Positions 10,053-22,502 are shown, numbered from the stretch's first letter. The stretch: DNA of 64,000 nt from Verpa conica (GCA_033030425.1 JAUFSD010000003.1:310001-374000), one strand, 5' to 3'. Notes: generated from the letters alone by a model not told the origin. A program made the numbers and translations.

Positions 10053-12738
10053 AAGTGAGATGAAAACGGTGGTAATGATGTTGGATTCTGATCCTGTAAT
10101 TTCTTTAATATTCTTATTTGTCTTGGATCATGATACAGGAGTACAAAAATCTGGACTTTTTAGGGGGGAGGGAAAAATATTTTTAGTATCTATTATTTTT
10201 TTAGCGAATATGTACCCAGAAAATGATTGATGACTAGCCATCATTGACATTATCATTCTGGGGGGTCGTAGCGCTGCTTTATTTTTTACCCTAATTTTAT
10301 ATTCACATATATCTTATATTTAATATCATTCCTAATTATTAATAATTCTGGCCTCTCATACCAGAGTCCTTTTGGTTATATTCACTGCGGAGCTATTAGA
10401 TAAGCAAATATTACCTTCGCTCTTATCTGCATTAATAAAAGTAGTAGGTCTTTCAGTTGTTTCTCTAGCGAGAGCCGATACTGGTACTTGTAAAACTCAG
10501 GATATCATGAATTTTAGGAGATTTCTAATCGTTATGATTAATGAGTCTCTTCTACCTCTTGGATTATTTATTGACCTTCTATCTTATCATGTAATTAATG
10601 AATTAAACAAAAACAAAGCCCTTCTATCTTACATCATAGAATATCACTCGTCTAGACTTAAAGGAGTAATCCAACTAGTTCACTAGCCCCAGGCTATTTG
10701 TATGCATGAGAGACCGTGGAATATATAAAGAGTAGGGATTTAAACTTACCAGAACACAGTTTTGCGGCATTCAAAAACGTAATACCATATTGATTAGTAC
10801 CTAAGCAGCTTATCTAAATGAGATTTATAGTGCTTGTAGTTGGTAGACCTGAATGTATAGAATAATTTCCTTCTTTGACCTGGCCTCATTTTTAGCCCGG
10901 TATCTGTAGAACAATAAATTACAGACCATCTCAATGATAACTTAGTGATGAGGATCTTATCGAGAGTTTGGGTAATTAAGTGACTGTAGGTTTTGCTAAA
11001 CGTATACTGTGGAATATTTAGAATGCGCTTGAGGTGTACTTGTTATCATTTATAACTTGATTATCTACTATGTATTTTAGAGTTATCATTGACTGGTTTA
11101 TCAGTCTTAAAAATGTAGAATATATTTCTGTACTTTTCGGATTTTATATACACCACTTCATATCTGTGTTGTATTTAGGTGGTGGTAGTATGAGGTAATA
11201 ATTTGGAAGCTTGACTCTGGCTCTAGTCTATCATGGTGCCAGTTCAAGGTTTGGCTATAAATGTGAGACTAATTTACCGACTTTTGGGGGATGGACTTGT
11301 AGTAAGACTGAAAGGCATTATGTATGAGCCCATGTCATCCTTTAAGCTGGATAGTCTTTGAAGTTTGTAACTTATACTAGGTTAGTTCTCTGTTATTATT
11401 GCCAGTAGAGATAATTCGGTATAACAATTGTGGTGGTTAGAATGACATACCTGGTGTTAAGTCTAGATTAATGAGGATGAACGAGCGGCGCTTCTGATGA
11501 TTCCTAGCTAGAGTAGGATTAAGCTCATTAACTATTCCCTTGGGATATGTGGTTTAATGCGTTTTAATCAACTCTAAAATCCTACAATATACATCACCAT
11601 GTAGTTTCGGTCGGTCATTCTAATAAAATTAGTATTAGAAAGTTTATGTAAAAAAGACCGAGACTCAAACTCACTAGAATAAGGTATTTTCCAACTGTAT
11701 TTCAGGTCAATATAAATATCCAGAGCAGTTTGTTTCTCTATCCCGGCCGGCCCCAGAAATGCGTGACTCTGTTATTGATTTGCGGAGATCCTTCAACGCA
11801 TATATGCGACTATGATCTCGTCGACACATTTGTCGAGTGTTTACGATGAACTACGAATTTCGGCTTTGGGTGGGTTAAGTTTAATAACACTGGTGTTCTT
11901 CAACTTTTGACCTCGGTGGGTATCTGATCCATGATAGATTGTGCCTTCAGTTGGAGAGTCGACTTATGAGTGGATGGGCTGTTCAGGCATGAGGTTCTTC
12001 TACCACTTCTAGGTTCGTAGTTGCTCTGGTAGTGTGTCTCAGTGTTTATGAATATAAACCTAGGAGGTGGTGCTTTTGAATGCAGCATGTTTTCGAATGA
12101 AAACTCTTGTTGATGGGGTTTAAGTTTGAAGGTGCGATGATGTAGTTAAGTGCATTAGTAAAGAGTGAGATTTGACTAGCGAGAAAAAGTTGAAAGGCTT
12201 CAAGTTGGGAATAGCTATTGGAGAATTTCATAGGGCTATCCTGCAAGATCTAGTTAATGTGTGATGCGAGGGAAGAGTGTAGATGTTTCAGGTATAGCTA
12301 CGATATCATCTAGTATTCTCGGGCTGTATATCGTCTCTGAGTATGTGTTGGTGTTGACAAGGAAGGGTGGTGAAGGGGATAGGTGATATAAACGAGGTTG
12401 GAGCTGAGACTGGTAATTTCTGGAACAAAGAAGTGATGGGGTCCTATAATTTCTACCTCACAGCTTTATTGTACGCCCAGTGTGGCTATATACGCCAGGT
12501 AGGGGTTTAAATCCCACTTTTGATAGTACTAGAGACTGAGTGATAAGCATATACTAGATACATAGTCATACTATCTCAACCAACATCCAAGAAACAGAAC
12601 TAGTTGATTTTATAGCCTGTTGGCTCGTACTCTGGAGATACATAAACTCCAGCTAACCGTGTGGTATGCATATTTCATCTAGCACCTTGCATGAAATGAA
12701 ACCTGCATTTCTCATAGGAAAAGAAAATAAGCTCCCAA
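10053..12738. other. AT-rich gene desert
   Basis: About 2.7 kb, visibly AT-rich, with stop codons frequent in all frames. One open stretch at 10372-10686 encodes a hydrophobic Leu/Ile-rich peptide with no domain I recognise. It is most likely decayed repeat or transposon sequence. No terminal repeats were found by eye. Confidence 0.5.
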
Positions 12739-13972
12739 CTAATTATCCCCACTTCCTTTGGTATTTAAATCCCCATCCTCATTCTCAACAGGCTTTTGCA
12801 CTACATCCTCCAACAGCCCTGGAGCCGCACCTCCACCCCCACTCGATCCACCCAACTCATCCCTTCCCGCATCCTCAAAGCTCGGGACCTCTTCCCCCCT
12901 CGCCGCACCAGAAGAACTACTCTCACCAATCGCCTCCTCTGCTCTCACTACTTTGCCAGCTCTCTCATTCTCTCTCGCCCCTTTTCTCAACCATGCATCC
13001 TGATAATCTGCTCTCTCGCGCTCATCCATCTTATCCCACCCGGCTACTCTAACCTTATCTACTGGGGAGTCAATGATTTCTGCTATCTTTCCACTACCCT
13101 CTTCATATCCCGGCGCCTCTTCCTCTCCTCCACTGCCAGATCCACCCGTACCCTGCCCGATTGGTAGCTCTGTCACTGGGCGCCAGGCAGGTGGTAGTGG
13201 GAGGTGACACCATGTGCATACACGCTGCTTTTCAGATGCGCCATGAGGAGAGGAACATCCATCGGTTGCACAAATGTATTTATTATCCTCAAGTTCTACA
13301 CGCTCCGTAAGACGGCAGTGGCTACAGAGCCAGCCATCTTTTGCAACACAGATGCAAACCGGGGGCGCGGTAGAGAGTGGGGAATTGGTGGGGTGTGAGA
13401 AATCGGTTGCTGACCAACAGGAGTCGCAGAAAGTACGGATACGGTTAGAGAATGTGCCAGAGGTACCGTGGAAGTCAGATTTGACAATGCAGGTCTTGTT
13501 TGGGCACGAATTAGTTTTGGTGTGAGGTGCGGGGGCTAGGGTGGGGTACCTCGCAGACAGGCATCGAACAGATAACACAGTTCTTGACATTATCACCTTT
13601 GATATGGGTACTTTCCGAGCATACAAGCGATGTAAGATCCAACAGTTTTGCCCAATAGCTTGGCGACTGTAGCAGCGCCTCGCGGATCGTGCTTGATGTG
13701 CGTGAGAGCTGGATCACTACGAGACACAGAACCTATCAGCACAGAAGCTATGCATGGGGGAATCTTAGACAGATTCGAAGAATCATACAGTCTCCTGTGG
13801 TAATAAGTCTTGCAAGCTGCGTAACGATTGGATAATGGCTAAATAGCATCGCAAGTGGGTCAAATGATGGCGGTGGTAAAGGGTCATGATCAGAGTACGA
13901 TGGGGGAAGCATGATGTGAAATGGGGCCCTGGATGGTCCTTGCTGCTGAATTGAGGTGAGGATTGCTGTCAT
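12739..13972 (-). CDS. F-box-like protein with cysteine-rich zinc-binding region
   Basis: Exons 13789-13972, 13550-13716 and 12739-13494 join to about 368 residues. The N-terminus has an F-box-like helix pair (FDPLAMLFSHYPIVTQLARL, then TTGD, then LIQLSRTSSTIREALLQSP) interrupted by intron 1. The middle is rich in CxxC pairs: CVICSMPVCETC spans intron 2, then FCDSCW, CICVAKDGWLCSHC, CATDGC and CTWCHLPLP. The C-terminal third is acidic and Gly/Ser-rich. The paired Cys suggest two or more structural zinc sites. The layout resembles an uncharacterised Pezizomycotina family with an F-box-like start and a zinc ribbon; a role as a ubiquitin-ligase substrate receptor is inference. Intron 2 uses a CAAG 3' end and is the least certain junction. 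The ATG at 13912 is an alternative start. Confidence 0.65.
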
Positions 13973-14518
13973 TTAAGTGATGACTGCTCTGTTTTGTGAA
14001 GCTCGATGAACAGTCTGAGCAATAAATGGAATGATGATAAGCAGGAGTAACGCAGGAGAGCTGATGCGGCTGAAAAGGTGGGGTTAGGATTATAAACACT
14101 TATGCACTGCCAAGACTGGGGTCCCCATGGGGCAGTTCTGATCAACAATGATCAGAACTGCCAGATATGATATTCTATTGGATATAATTGATTTAAGCAA
14201 CGGGTCGATTTCGATGTCCGTTTGAGTTCTTGACGCAGGGTCCTGGTGGCGTTGGATTGCTGCAGCTGGTTCGGATAAATCCGGGTTGTGACATTGGACG
14301 GGGACGGGAGACGGGAGACGGGAGGGGAGTGTCGATCTCAACAACCTCATCTGCTTGGGAAAAAGATACACCAAATTCTATAGGGATACAAAGATTATCA
14401 GCTTTATACTTAGACTCTTAGAAGTCTTAAAGTCTTAGCAAAAATGTGTGGTACATCCTTAGAATATAGCACAATATGTGCCCTAGGTGATAGTCAACAA
14501 TCCCAACTCCCAACCTTC
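13973..14518. other. Spacer between MSH5 and the F-box-like gene
   Basis: Both neighbours are on the minus strand, so this is the 3' side of MSH5 and the 5' side of the F-box-like gene. It contains a perfect hairpin at 14131-14162 and a GACGGGAGAC-type purine-rich short repeat near 14298-14322. No gene is supported. Confidence 0.55.
14131..14162. repeat. Perfect inverted repeat, 14-bp arms and 4-nt loop
   Basis: GGCAGTTCTGATCA at 14131-14144 is followed by ACAA and its exact reverse complement at 14149-14162. Such a stem could fold in RNA or DNA. It lies about 360 bp beyond the MSH5 stop codon and 160 bp upstream of the F-box-like gene start. Confidence 0.9.
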
Positions 14519-17500
14519 TTACTCAAGCCACTCTTCCATTCTCGTCACTCCTTCCAAGATCCTTTCCAACTTTCTCCTAACGCTGTTTCCCTCTCCCCCC
14601 TCATAATCTTCCTCGTCTTCATCAAATTCCTCCTTTAAAAACTCTCTTGCAACCTCCTCAGCCTCCTCCAACTCCCTCGTCTCCCCAGCAGTCAGCCTCA
14701 CACATGCAGCTACCAAATCTTCTCCTCTAGCAGCTAGTAAAATCAAATCTTCGGCCCTCGCAACAATTGCTGGGTCAATTCCGTTAAGCGCCGCGCAGCA
14801 AGTTCCGAAACTACCAGTACTCCTCCCCATCCCTAGTTTATACAAGTACGTAATCTGACCTTCCACGTCTTTTGCTTTATGATCGAGGAGGATATCCATA
14901 TGCACAAATTGTAGTCGTGGGTGTTCAGTGAGAAAGCCGTTTTCAAATATTTCATGGTAATGAGTAGCAGCTAAAACCTTCGGTCTCTCATCTCCACGAT
15001 TTAAAAGGTGTTCAAACACCCCACATGCAAGTCCCGCGCCATCACTTGAGTCAGTGCCCTTTCCAAATTCGTCAATGATTAGTAGTGACCGTCTAGTGGC
15101 TAGTCTGAGACTTATTGCGACTTGCTGTAGGTCAATCATGAATGCGCTTTGAACCTTTGAGACACTCTCTCTCGTCTGAATCCGGGTTAGTATCTTATCT
15201 GTCAATCCAATCACTGCGCTCTCAGCTGGAACAAATGACCCGATGTGAGCCATGTAGACTATTAGTGCAACCTGCTTCATGTAGATGCTTTTCCCAGAGT
15301 AGTTTGGGCCGGTGATAAGCATCATACTTGGTTCTGTGGGGTCATCTTGGTCATTTTTTCCCTGTCTTATGATTCTTTGTGGGGTAGCTGGATTGGCCTC
15401 GTCTGTATCAGGAGTGGTATCAGTGTTTAAGCTTGGAGTGTTGTCTGAGCCATTGCCCCCGAAGAGGGTGGTGTCGTTCTCAACGTAGGATGAGACACAA
15501 AGTTCTTGAAGAGGATGCCTAGTAATGTCAATTATATGGCTATTTCATAATAAAGAATATGAAAACTTGCCTTCCTTTAGTTATTTGGATGACATTATCC
15601 TCAGTGACAGTAGGACGAGAATAGTTATACTTCTCTGCTGCTAGTGCCAGTGCCAAAAGACTATTATACTATCAGTTCTACATGTATTTATTCTGGAAAG
15701 ATTCATATTACCAATCGAGCTCTGCATAGACCATAGCGCAGTCTGTAAGTTTTTTATCATACTCCAACACCCTAACCTGTAATTTGTGTACCAACTCAAT
15801 CTCTCGATCTACACCAATCATCAGCTATCACTCGTATCCATTGCTCACCTAAAACTCACCACAAATTAGCCCATACATGTCCCCAAAATATTCATCCATC
15901 TCTCTCATTTGTGGATTCTTATAGTACCAGCTCGTCCCTGTGCAAAACTGAAACTCCCAGTCTTCACCCACATATACCGCTCTCCCTACAGCTCCATTTC
16001 CACCGTCACTACTCTCTTCCACGGCAGGCACGACGATCAAATATCCCAACTGTGGAAAATAAATTACATTAAGGCTAATTGCCACATCTGCCGGTATTCC
16101 TCCTGCGACTTGGCGCGCAACCTCTGAAAGCATATTGTCCATACCATCATACATCTGCTTCATATTGTCTAGCTCATCATCCACATTCCTCATAATAATA
16201 ACCCTATGCTGTAGCGCGCTCTCATCAAAGTCAATGGTCTCATGTATAAGCTGACCTACAGCTTGGATAGCTACTATATCGACCGTCTCCATTAACTTTT
16301 TATAAATCCCTAGACCACGAACCCCGGTCATCTCCTGTAGGCATGTTCTAATCTTCAGTGCAAAAAATGCGAACCTAGCCAGGGCCATCCACCCTCCTCC
16401 TCTACCACCACTTCCTAAGCCTCTTCGTAGGCTCGAGAGAACTTTTGGGATGTTTTTAATACGGCGAAGGGACTTGCTGATAGAGACAAGGACATGGGAA
16501 TTGGAGGAGTCGAGAAAGGCAGCGAGAGTGTCATGGCGGGAAGTGAGTGTAGAGAGGGAGAGGGTAGGACGAAGAAACCATTGCTTGAGCATTATGTGAC
16601 CGAGAGGGGAGCGTGTTCCATTAAGAATTCCGAAAAGTGAGAGCCCTTCTTTACCGCGGCCTTTGGGACCTTGCATATGGAAATTTGGATGTGACTCATC
16701 TTCGAAAATCTGTAGAGAGCAAATCGTATCGGCATTAACAAACCTACTTTCGTCAGCCTCATCTAATGTAACAGTTATCCAATTATCCATACATACATAA
16801 CATCGCTCATACTCCACATCTCAATTCCTGCAACAGGAATAACCTCACCAGCCCCAGCCCCACCACTAGGACCTCCTCCATCAATACACTCAACACTTGC
16901 CTTCCTCTGTAAATAGGTTAAAACAGCACCTGCACATCCCACCGTAACCTTACTATCAACATTAATCCAACCCGCAAGCCTAAGTAGATTCCCACGTCTC
17001 TGGGATTCTCCAGATATATCATGAATATCTCCAGGAGTCTGCAGTGTTATTGAGGGACCATCCTCTTCTCCAATGCGAATCGAGATTAATTTATTTCTTG
17101 CAGAATCATACGAGAACTCAGTAGTAGGGCGGATAGATATTTGATAAGCCGTTGCAAATTCATCTAGAGGGGGCTAGTTAATACCTAAAGCTACCAGGAG
17201 TTGGATTTACAGACCTTTATGGTCCGGGTTAAGTGATTTATCAACCATCTCATCAAACCTCGATGGCAATAGAAGCACAGTGGGCTTGATGTGAAACTTC
17301 ACTATACCCCCCCCCCGAACACATCAATCAGTTCAACCAGTCATACTTTTGTAACAGGCTAAACTCACGAGCATCCAGGCAGTCAGAAGTAGGAAACTCA
17401 ATATCTTCCATCAAGCTTAGCTTCTGATCTGCAGACGAGTAAAATGCACAGCCTATCTTTCTCCCTCTGTGGTCAACGGCCATGATTACGTCCTCAGAAC

Positions 17501-17711
17501 TGTGTACTTCTTCCTCATCTTCATCTTGTTCCTCCTCTGGGTACCGTTCTTCGCTTTCTAGATCATGATACGAATTAAGTTTACGGGTCTTTGCTGAACC
17601 CGGAGTGGTGCTGAGAGTGGATCTAGTAGCACGTGGTAGATGTGAAGAAGGGGGAGGATTATAGAGTGGTTCGAGGGCAAATGCAACGGAGGCTCGACGA
17701 GTAGGAGGCAT
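14519..17711 (-). CDS. MSH5: MutS homologue 5, meiotic crossover factor
   Basis: Seven exons (17369-17711, 17215-17301, 16797-17163, 15860-16743, 15712-15808, 15571-15660, 14519-15518) join without a stop to 955 residues. The C-terminal ATPase domain has Walker A GPNYSGKS (about 693-700), the [10 protein letters not shown] and SAFMIDLQQ signature loops, Walker [12 protein letters not shown] (about 768-778) and ATHYHEIF. Upstream are the MSH5 lever and core motifs, including [32 protein letters not shown], and [19 protein letters not shown] before the ATPase. MSH5 pairs with MSH4 to stabilise Holliday-junction intermediates for interference-dependent crossovers and does not act in mismatch repair. 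The last intron (15519-15570) has a GC donor (AAG|GCAAGT). The N-terminal 90 residues are low-complexity and acidic. Nothing suggests inactivation, so meiosis is likely intact in this fungus. Confidence 0.95.
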
Positions 17712-18721
17712 TCTGGGTATTGATGGATCTATGTGTTTAGTGAATATGTGGAAGGTTGTAATAGTCTCGCTATTTCTTGCGAACTATGATGGTCACTATA
17801 TTGCTCACATACTCGCATTTCAAGAAAGTGTTCGCCTATTTGGCAAAACACCAAAAATCCCACACACATATGCAAAGCATGCGTTTTTAATAGAAACTAT
17901 TTATGACCTATATCATTAATATAGTAAAGTCTCAAATTGATGATGCTCTCTAGGTTGAATAGTCCCTTCTACCTATAGACATAGCTCAACAACAGATGTG
18001 TAAATAAAGCCCAAAATAAAGCTATAGGCTTTTGAGAGTCTCTAAAGTATATTCTATGGCTGTTAGGTCAAATTAGAATGCTCTTGTGGTTGGGTTCTAA
18101 TATACACAAGAGAAGTATTTACACCTCCAGCATAACTCCACCTAGAAAGCATCTCCTACTCCACAAACTACATCTATGAAATCAGCTATCTAGAATTACC
18201 ATGTGCCTAAAGAGCAAGTTATCTGAATATGTTGGGAATTTTTGGTGTTGTGTTGAAAAAGCCGATTTTTAGTGTGTTTTGCCAAGTAGGTGAACACGTC
18301 TTGAAATGCGAGTACCCTTTATAATATTAGAGGGTGCTCGAGTGATTATAAGTGACGCAAACGACTAAATAATCCTTACGAGCTGAAGATAAGAAGCCTA
18401 TCAAAGATAGAATAATCTGTCACATTAGGATAGTTAAACCTCAAGACTCGTTTTATTCTTTTATTAGCGTGCACCAGTATGTAACCAACAATCTCTACAA
18501 AAATAAATAACCTATAAATCCACTTTCCACGACCTATTTATCATACACCCCCTTCAAACTAGTATGGACTGATAAACCCTTCAGGACCTACAGAAATATT
18601 ACTTACCACGCACTTATGCAAAGAGCGACTTGAGTACATGTGCAGAAATCGCTTAGGTAGTGAAGAATCTTAGATTAAAGAAACGCCCCTCATCTAAGGA
18701 AACCAATTTAATCGGAATTTC
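17712..18721. other. Spacer holding a MITE
   Basis: The region between MSH5 (5' side) and the Air-like gene (3' side) is mostly occupied by the 501-bp inverted-repeat element at 17812-18312. The remainder is AT-rich and shows no gene. Confidence 0.6.
17812..18312. mobile_element. MITE with long terminal inverted repeats and TA target duplication
   Basis: The left end CTCGCATTTCAAGA...GTGTTCGCCTATTTGGCAAAAC is matched as reverse complement at the right end, with about four mismatches in 38 bp. Both ends are directly flanked by TA (17810-17811 and 18313-18314), the target duplication of Tc1/mariner/pogo elements. The 501-bp interior has no coding capacity, so this is a non-autonomous derivative that would need a transposase supplied elsewhere. 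Divergence between arms suggests it is not recent. Confidence 0.8.
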
Positions 18722-21137
18722 TTAGGTTTTATATCTCGGCCAGTTGCCTCTAGATCTGTACGCCTCTCCACGTCTTGGCACCGGCTCGTTTGGTAAAGGG
18801 GGTTGTGAGCGTGACTCGTAGGCTCTACTACCGCCGCCGCCATTATAACCACCTCTGCTGCCACCTCCACCTCCTTCGCGCGGAGCAGGACGGTTATAGT
18901 AATCGGCCGGGGGTCTATGCCCTCCACCTCCACCTCCACCTCCACCTCTGCCTGCACCCCCGCCCCCTCTCCCACTGCCACCACCGCCACCAGATCTATA
19001 TCTCGGTTGCGGGCTACGTGAGCGGGGTCGTTGCGGCAGTCCTGGTGGCGGCCTTGGTGGTAGATCACGATACCGATCAAACACAGGGTCCCGGTCCCTA
19101 ATCGGACTTCGCTGACGGTATGGCCCATTATTACCATCCCTCGGTGTATTTCTTGGCTTGTAAGAATCTTGGTCCCTCCCTCCACTTCTAGCCGGCCCAG
19201 CAGGGGGTGGACGTTTCGGGAGTGAACCATCGATATTACGAAGGTGTTTAAATGGGTCCGGTGGAGGGTTAACAGTCATTTTAGTCCCTGCCTTTCCAAA
19301 GGTTCCTTTGGACTTCCCGCTCTCAGACTCAAGGACTTCGAGCTTATCGGAGAGATCGAGAAGCCATTCTTGAGTTGCGTAAGTGTTCAAGTTGATATCT
19401 GTCAATGAAAAGGAGCCTGGGGCTTTGGGGGGTGGGCATCGTGGACACTCATCACCGAAGTGGTCATTGCCGGCACAGTAGTAGCAGAAGATGGGGAGGT
19501 TTGTGGTTGTGGAATTAATTGGTTTGTGGAAGTGGGGTGGGATACGACGCCATTTCTAGAAGGTGATTAGTATGGGACTTGTGGCTATATGATGCGTTTC
19601 AGGGGTTAACTTACGTTTCTTACGCGTGGCTCGTCCTCTTCACTCCGCTCGGCATCTGGGCAGGCGTGTGAAAAGTGTTTATTCCAGCTTCCGCAATGCT
19701 TACACTATCCCCGAAGTTATAATTAGTATGGGTTTATTTTTAATCCCCTATTATCCTTAACCCGATGGCTTGAGCGATTTGAAATACCTTTAGTTCCTCA
19801 CAATTATCTTCCGAGTGTCCTTTCTTAGTGCAAACATTACATATCCTCTTACTCTCCCTAAAAGCTTCTGCTGCTATAGCCGCTGCCTCTCGCTCCTGTA
19901 CCAGGTCTGCTTTAAAGTCTACCACCCCAACAGGGGAAAACAACGGCCGCGCTTCTTCTAGCTTAAAAGGTGGGGGTACGAACGCAGTATAATATTTCCG
20001 TTGTTGGATAGCTATAGCCTGATCGACGAGAGGGGAGTCATCGCCGTCGTCGCCGGATGAGTCGCTTTCGTCCTTTTTGGGTCCATTGCCGTTCTCGGCT
20101 GTTTTTTCTTCAACTTCCCCTTCTTCATCGCTCTCGCCATTATTTTTAGCTTTTTTCTCACCCACAAGGTCATCTATGCCGAGATCTACGTTGATCTCTA
20201 ATCCACTATCATTCTCATCATCTGATGATATGTCAACTACCTCATCTCCTTCGTTGCTATCATCATTTTCATCAGGGAGATTGTTAAATCCTCCTCCCTT
20301 GGGAAGATCAACTTGGGCCTTCTTTTCTGCTTTCTTCATACCCTTTCTTTGCCGTTTCCTCTCCTTCCTTCTCGCGTTCTTTTTGTCTTTTACGGTCATA
20401 CCCTCAGAATCTTTCTCAAGTTCCTCGGTAGATGTAACCGTGCCATTGCTTTGGTTAACACTAGTAAATCCTGGATTAGAAGCTGTCACAACTGCAGTTT
20501 CCACAACATCAGGCTTCTCAATTTCTCTCCCTTCATGTGTGTCATTTAGCTTCTTGGTTTTTAGGGTGCGCCGGGTAGAAGAATCCTTATCTTCTTCCTC
20601 ATCTTCCTCAGACTCGCCGTCTTTAGAATTTGTAGAACCGATTGGTGCGATTTTGATGTACCCGTCTTCATCAGATGATTCAGCTCTAGCCTCTAAGCTT
20701 AGGGGCCCCGGTTCTTCTTTCAAATCATTGGCTTCCCGTTTCGCAACAGCCTCTGCTGTTTCCTTAGGCCCCCTCTTCCGGACTCTTCTCTTTCTCTTGC
20801 TTTTTCTCGTTGTCTTCTCCTCCACCCCACCCTCCTCGTTCTTTTCGTCAGCGCCCGACCCATTCGTGGTTACTGGAGTATTGTTCCCGGTAGAATCTAG
20901 AAGTGCAGGCTTAGAAATGCACTTTATGCTGATATATTCCTCTTCGATTGGCTCTTCGCCATCACCATCTGAGAAATCCAGTGATATGAAATCAGCTGAA
21001 GAATCCATTGATTTCTTTGAATCGATACGTTGGCGCTTGTGGCCTGAGCTCCTGGAAGATGATCTGGAGGTGGTGGAAGCTGTGTCGCGCTTTTTCTCTG
21101 GGACGTTCTGGGGCATTGTGGTGGCTTCTTCCATCAT
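18722..21137 (-). CDS. Air1/Air2-like zinc-knuckle protein (TRAMP complex)
   Basis: Exons 19788-21137, 19615-19704 and 18722-19555 join to 757 residues. The N-terminal 400 residues are acidic and Lys/Ser-rich with a nuclear-type basic cluster. Three CCHC knuckles follow: CNVCTKKGHSEDNC at the end of exon 1, CKHCGSWNKHFSHAC in exon 2 (the C-x2-C-x5-H-x4-C spacing seen in Air proteins), and CYYCAGNDHFGDEC in exon 3. Sequence just before the last knuckle (WRRIPPHFHKP) fits the linker in the Air family that contacts the poly(A) polymerase. The C-terminus is Arg/Gly/Pro-rich with RGG repeats. Air proteins bring RNA to Trf4-type polymerase and Mtr4 helicase for nuclear exosome decay. Five knuckles are usual in yeast; only three are clear here. 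Confidence 0.85.
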
Positions 21138-22502
21138 GAAGAAATGCGTAGATTGACCTAGAAATAAAAATTATATATCACTGCACGCAATCAAACTAAT
21201 TGTGTGCGATGTAAATAATCAAATTGTGATGGGGGGGAGGTGATGGCTGAATTATCAGCGGTGGTTGCCGCTGTGTTGTATTGATGAGAAGTTTAGGCGC
21301 GGGGAGGCGACGTCTTGAGGCGACTCGATTGAGCCGAGAACAGAGACTACGCAGCTACCCGTATGTAGGAGAACAGACAATATAAGTAGGTGAGGATCTG
21401 AGATAAAGATGCTTCGCAGATGGCTGATTATCGCGGATAGCACTGCGGCTGAGAGGAGACAATGGCCGGGTAAGGGGCCTTTTTCTTTCTTTCCACTTGG
21501 GGGGTTTGCTTTTTGTTTCGTGCATGGATGCCGTCCCGAAGTCCGGTCGCCTGGGCAGCAATCAATCAACGACAGTCAATCGTCCCTCTAATTCCGTACT
21601 CCCTTCCTTCCTTCCTCCAAGGATCCCGTTCTTCCATACCCCGTCCAGACTCTCTCTCTCTGGCCTCAGGATAGGAGACAAATCTCGCGTGTGTCCTGTA
21701 ACTCTAGCCTGTGATAGATAGTACATGTATGTAGAGTACTCCCGAGCTAGAGTAATTTAATGCACGGCCGCCGTTCTATCGCCAAGGAGCCCTCAAGGAA
21801 CAAATCTGTGTCTACTTCATCTCTCGCATCCCCCACCCCAGTCGCATCATCGCCTGTTGCTCTTTCGAGAAAGTCGAACGGATCGTAGAAGGGCTTCTCG
21901 AACACCCACCCTCACTCACCTCACTCGCCTCACCTCACACTCGCTCTCCCCTTTAAACTTCACAAAACCGACTAGACCAAGCCCGGCTTCTTTCCCTTCA
22001 TCTCCCATTGCCCTTGCGACTCTCGGCTCACTCCGCCCGTCTAGTCACCTACTCCCTTATCTTGTGTCTTTCGTTTCTCTACTTTGGAGTAGTCTCCCTT
22101 CTTTTACTCTCGTTCTCTCTCTCTCGCTCACTTTCTTCTCTCTCCTCTCAATTCTATCCTATTCTCACAAATACACACGTTCATATACGTTCTCACCCAC
22201 CCGCCCACACTCATACTCACTCTCGCTCTCGCCTACTCTATCAACGTGTAGCTCCTATACCTACCTCTCCTGTCCGCGTGCACTTTACCCACTCTTGACA
22301 ACCAGTCTAACCAACCCAAACATAACCTAACCCAACCCTACTCACACAACCATCCACCAGCCTTTCTTCCAACCCCCAAGCCTCAGCCTTGCCCCCCCGA
22401 CCTTCTCGATAACCAGTCGCCTTCCCAGGCAACGCTCCCCCCACAACATTCAAAATTCATTCCCTTCTCCTCCCCCGCACCACCCCCCCTTCCGGTGGCC
22501 CT
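21138..22502. other. Divergent promoter with long pyrimidine-rich ORM leader
   Basis: This separates the Air-like gene (minus) and the ORM gene (plus). From about 21600 to 22500 the plus strand is strongly C/T-rich with CTCTC and CACTC runs, typical of a fungal transcription start and long 5' UTR. Open frames here translate to Ser/Thr/Leu/Pro-rich artefacts. No extra gene is called. Confidence 0.6.

Noticed and set aside
10372..10686. Hydrophobic open frame in the AT-rich desert
   Set aside because: No recognisable domain, no splice partners, and composition typical of decayed AT-rich DNA.
12480..12530. tRNA-like B box (GGGTTTAAATCCC)
   Set aside because: No matching A box, acceptor stem or anticodon arm could be built around it.
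20077..21156. Long plus-strand open frame (359 codons) opposite the Air-like gene
   Set aside because: It is the Ser/Pro/Phe-rich antisense shadow of the acidic, Lys/Ser-rich exon 1 of the Air-like gene and has no domain of its own.
21857..22330. Plus-strand frame of 157 codons ahead of ORM1
   Set aside because: It lies in a pyrimidine-rich leader and translates to Ser/Thr/Leu/Pro runs; no homology or splice link to ORM1 is seen.
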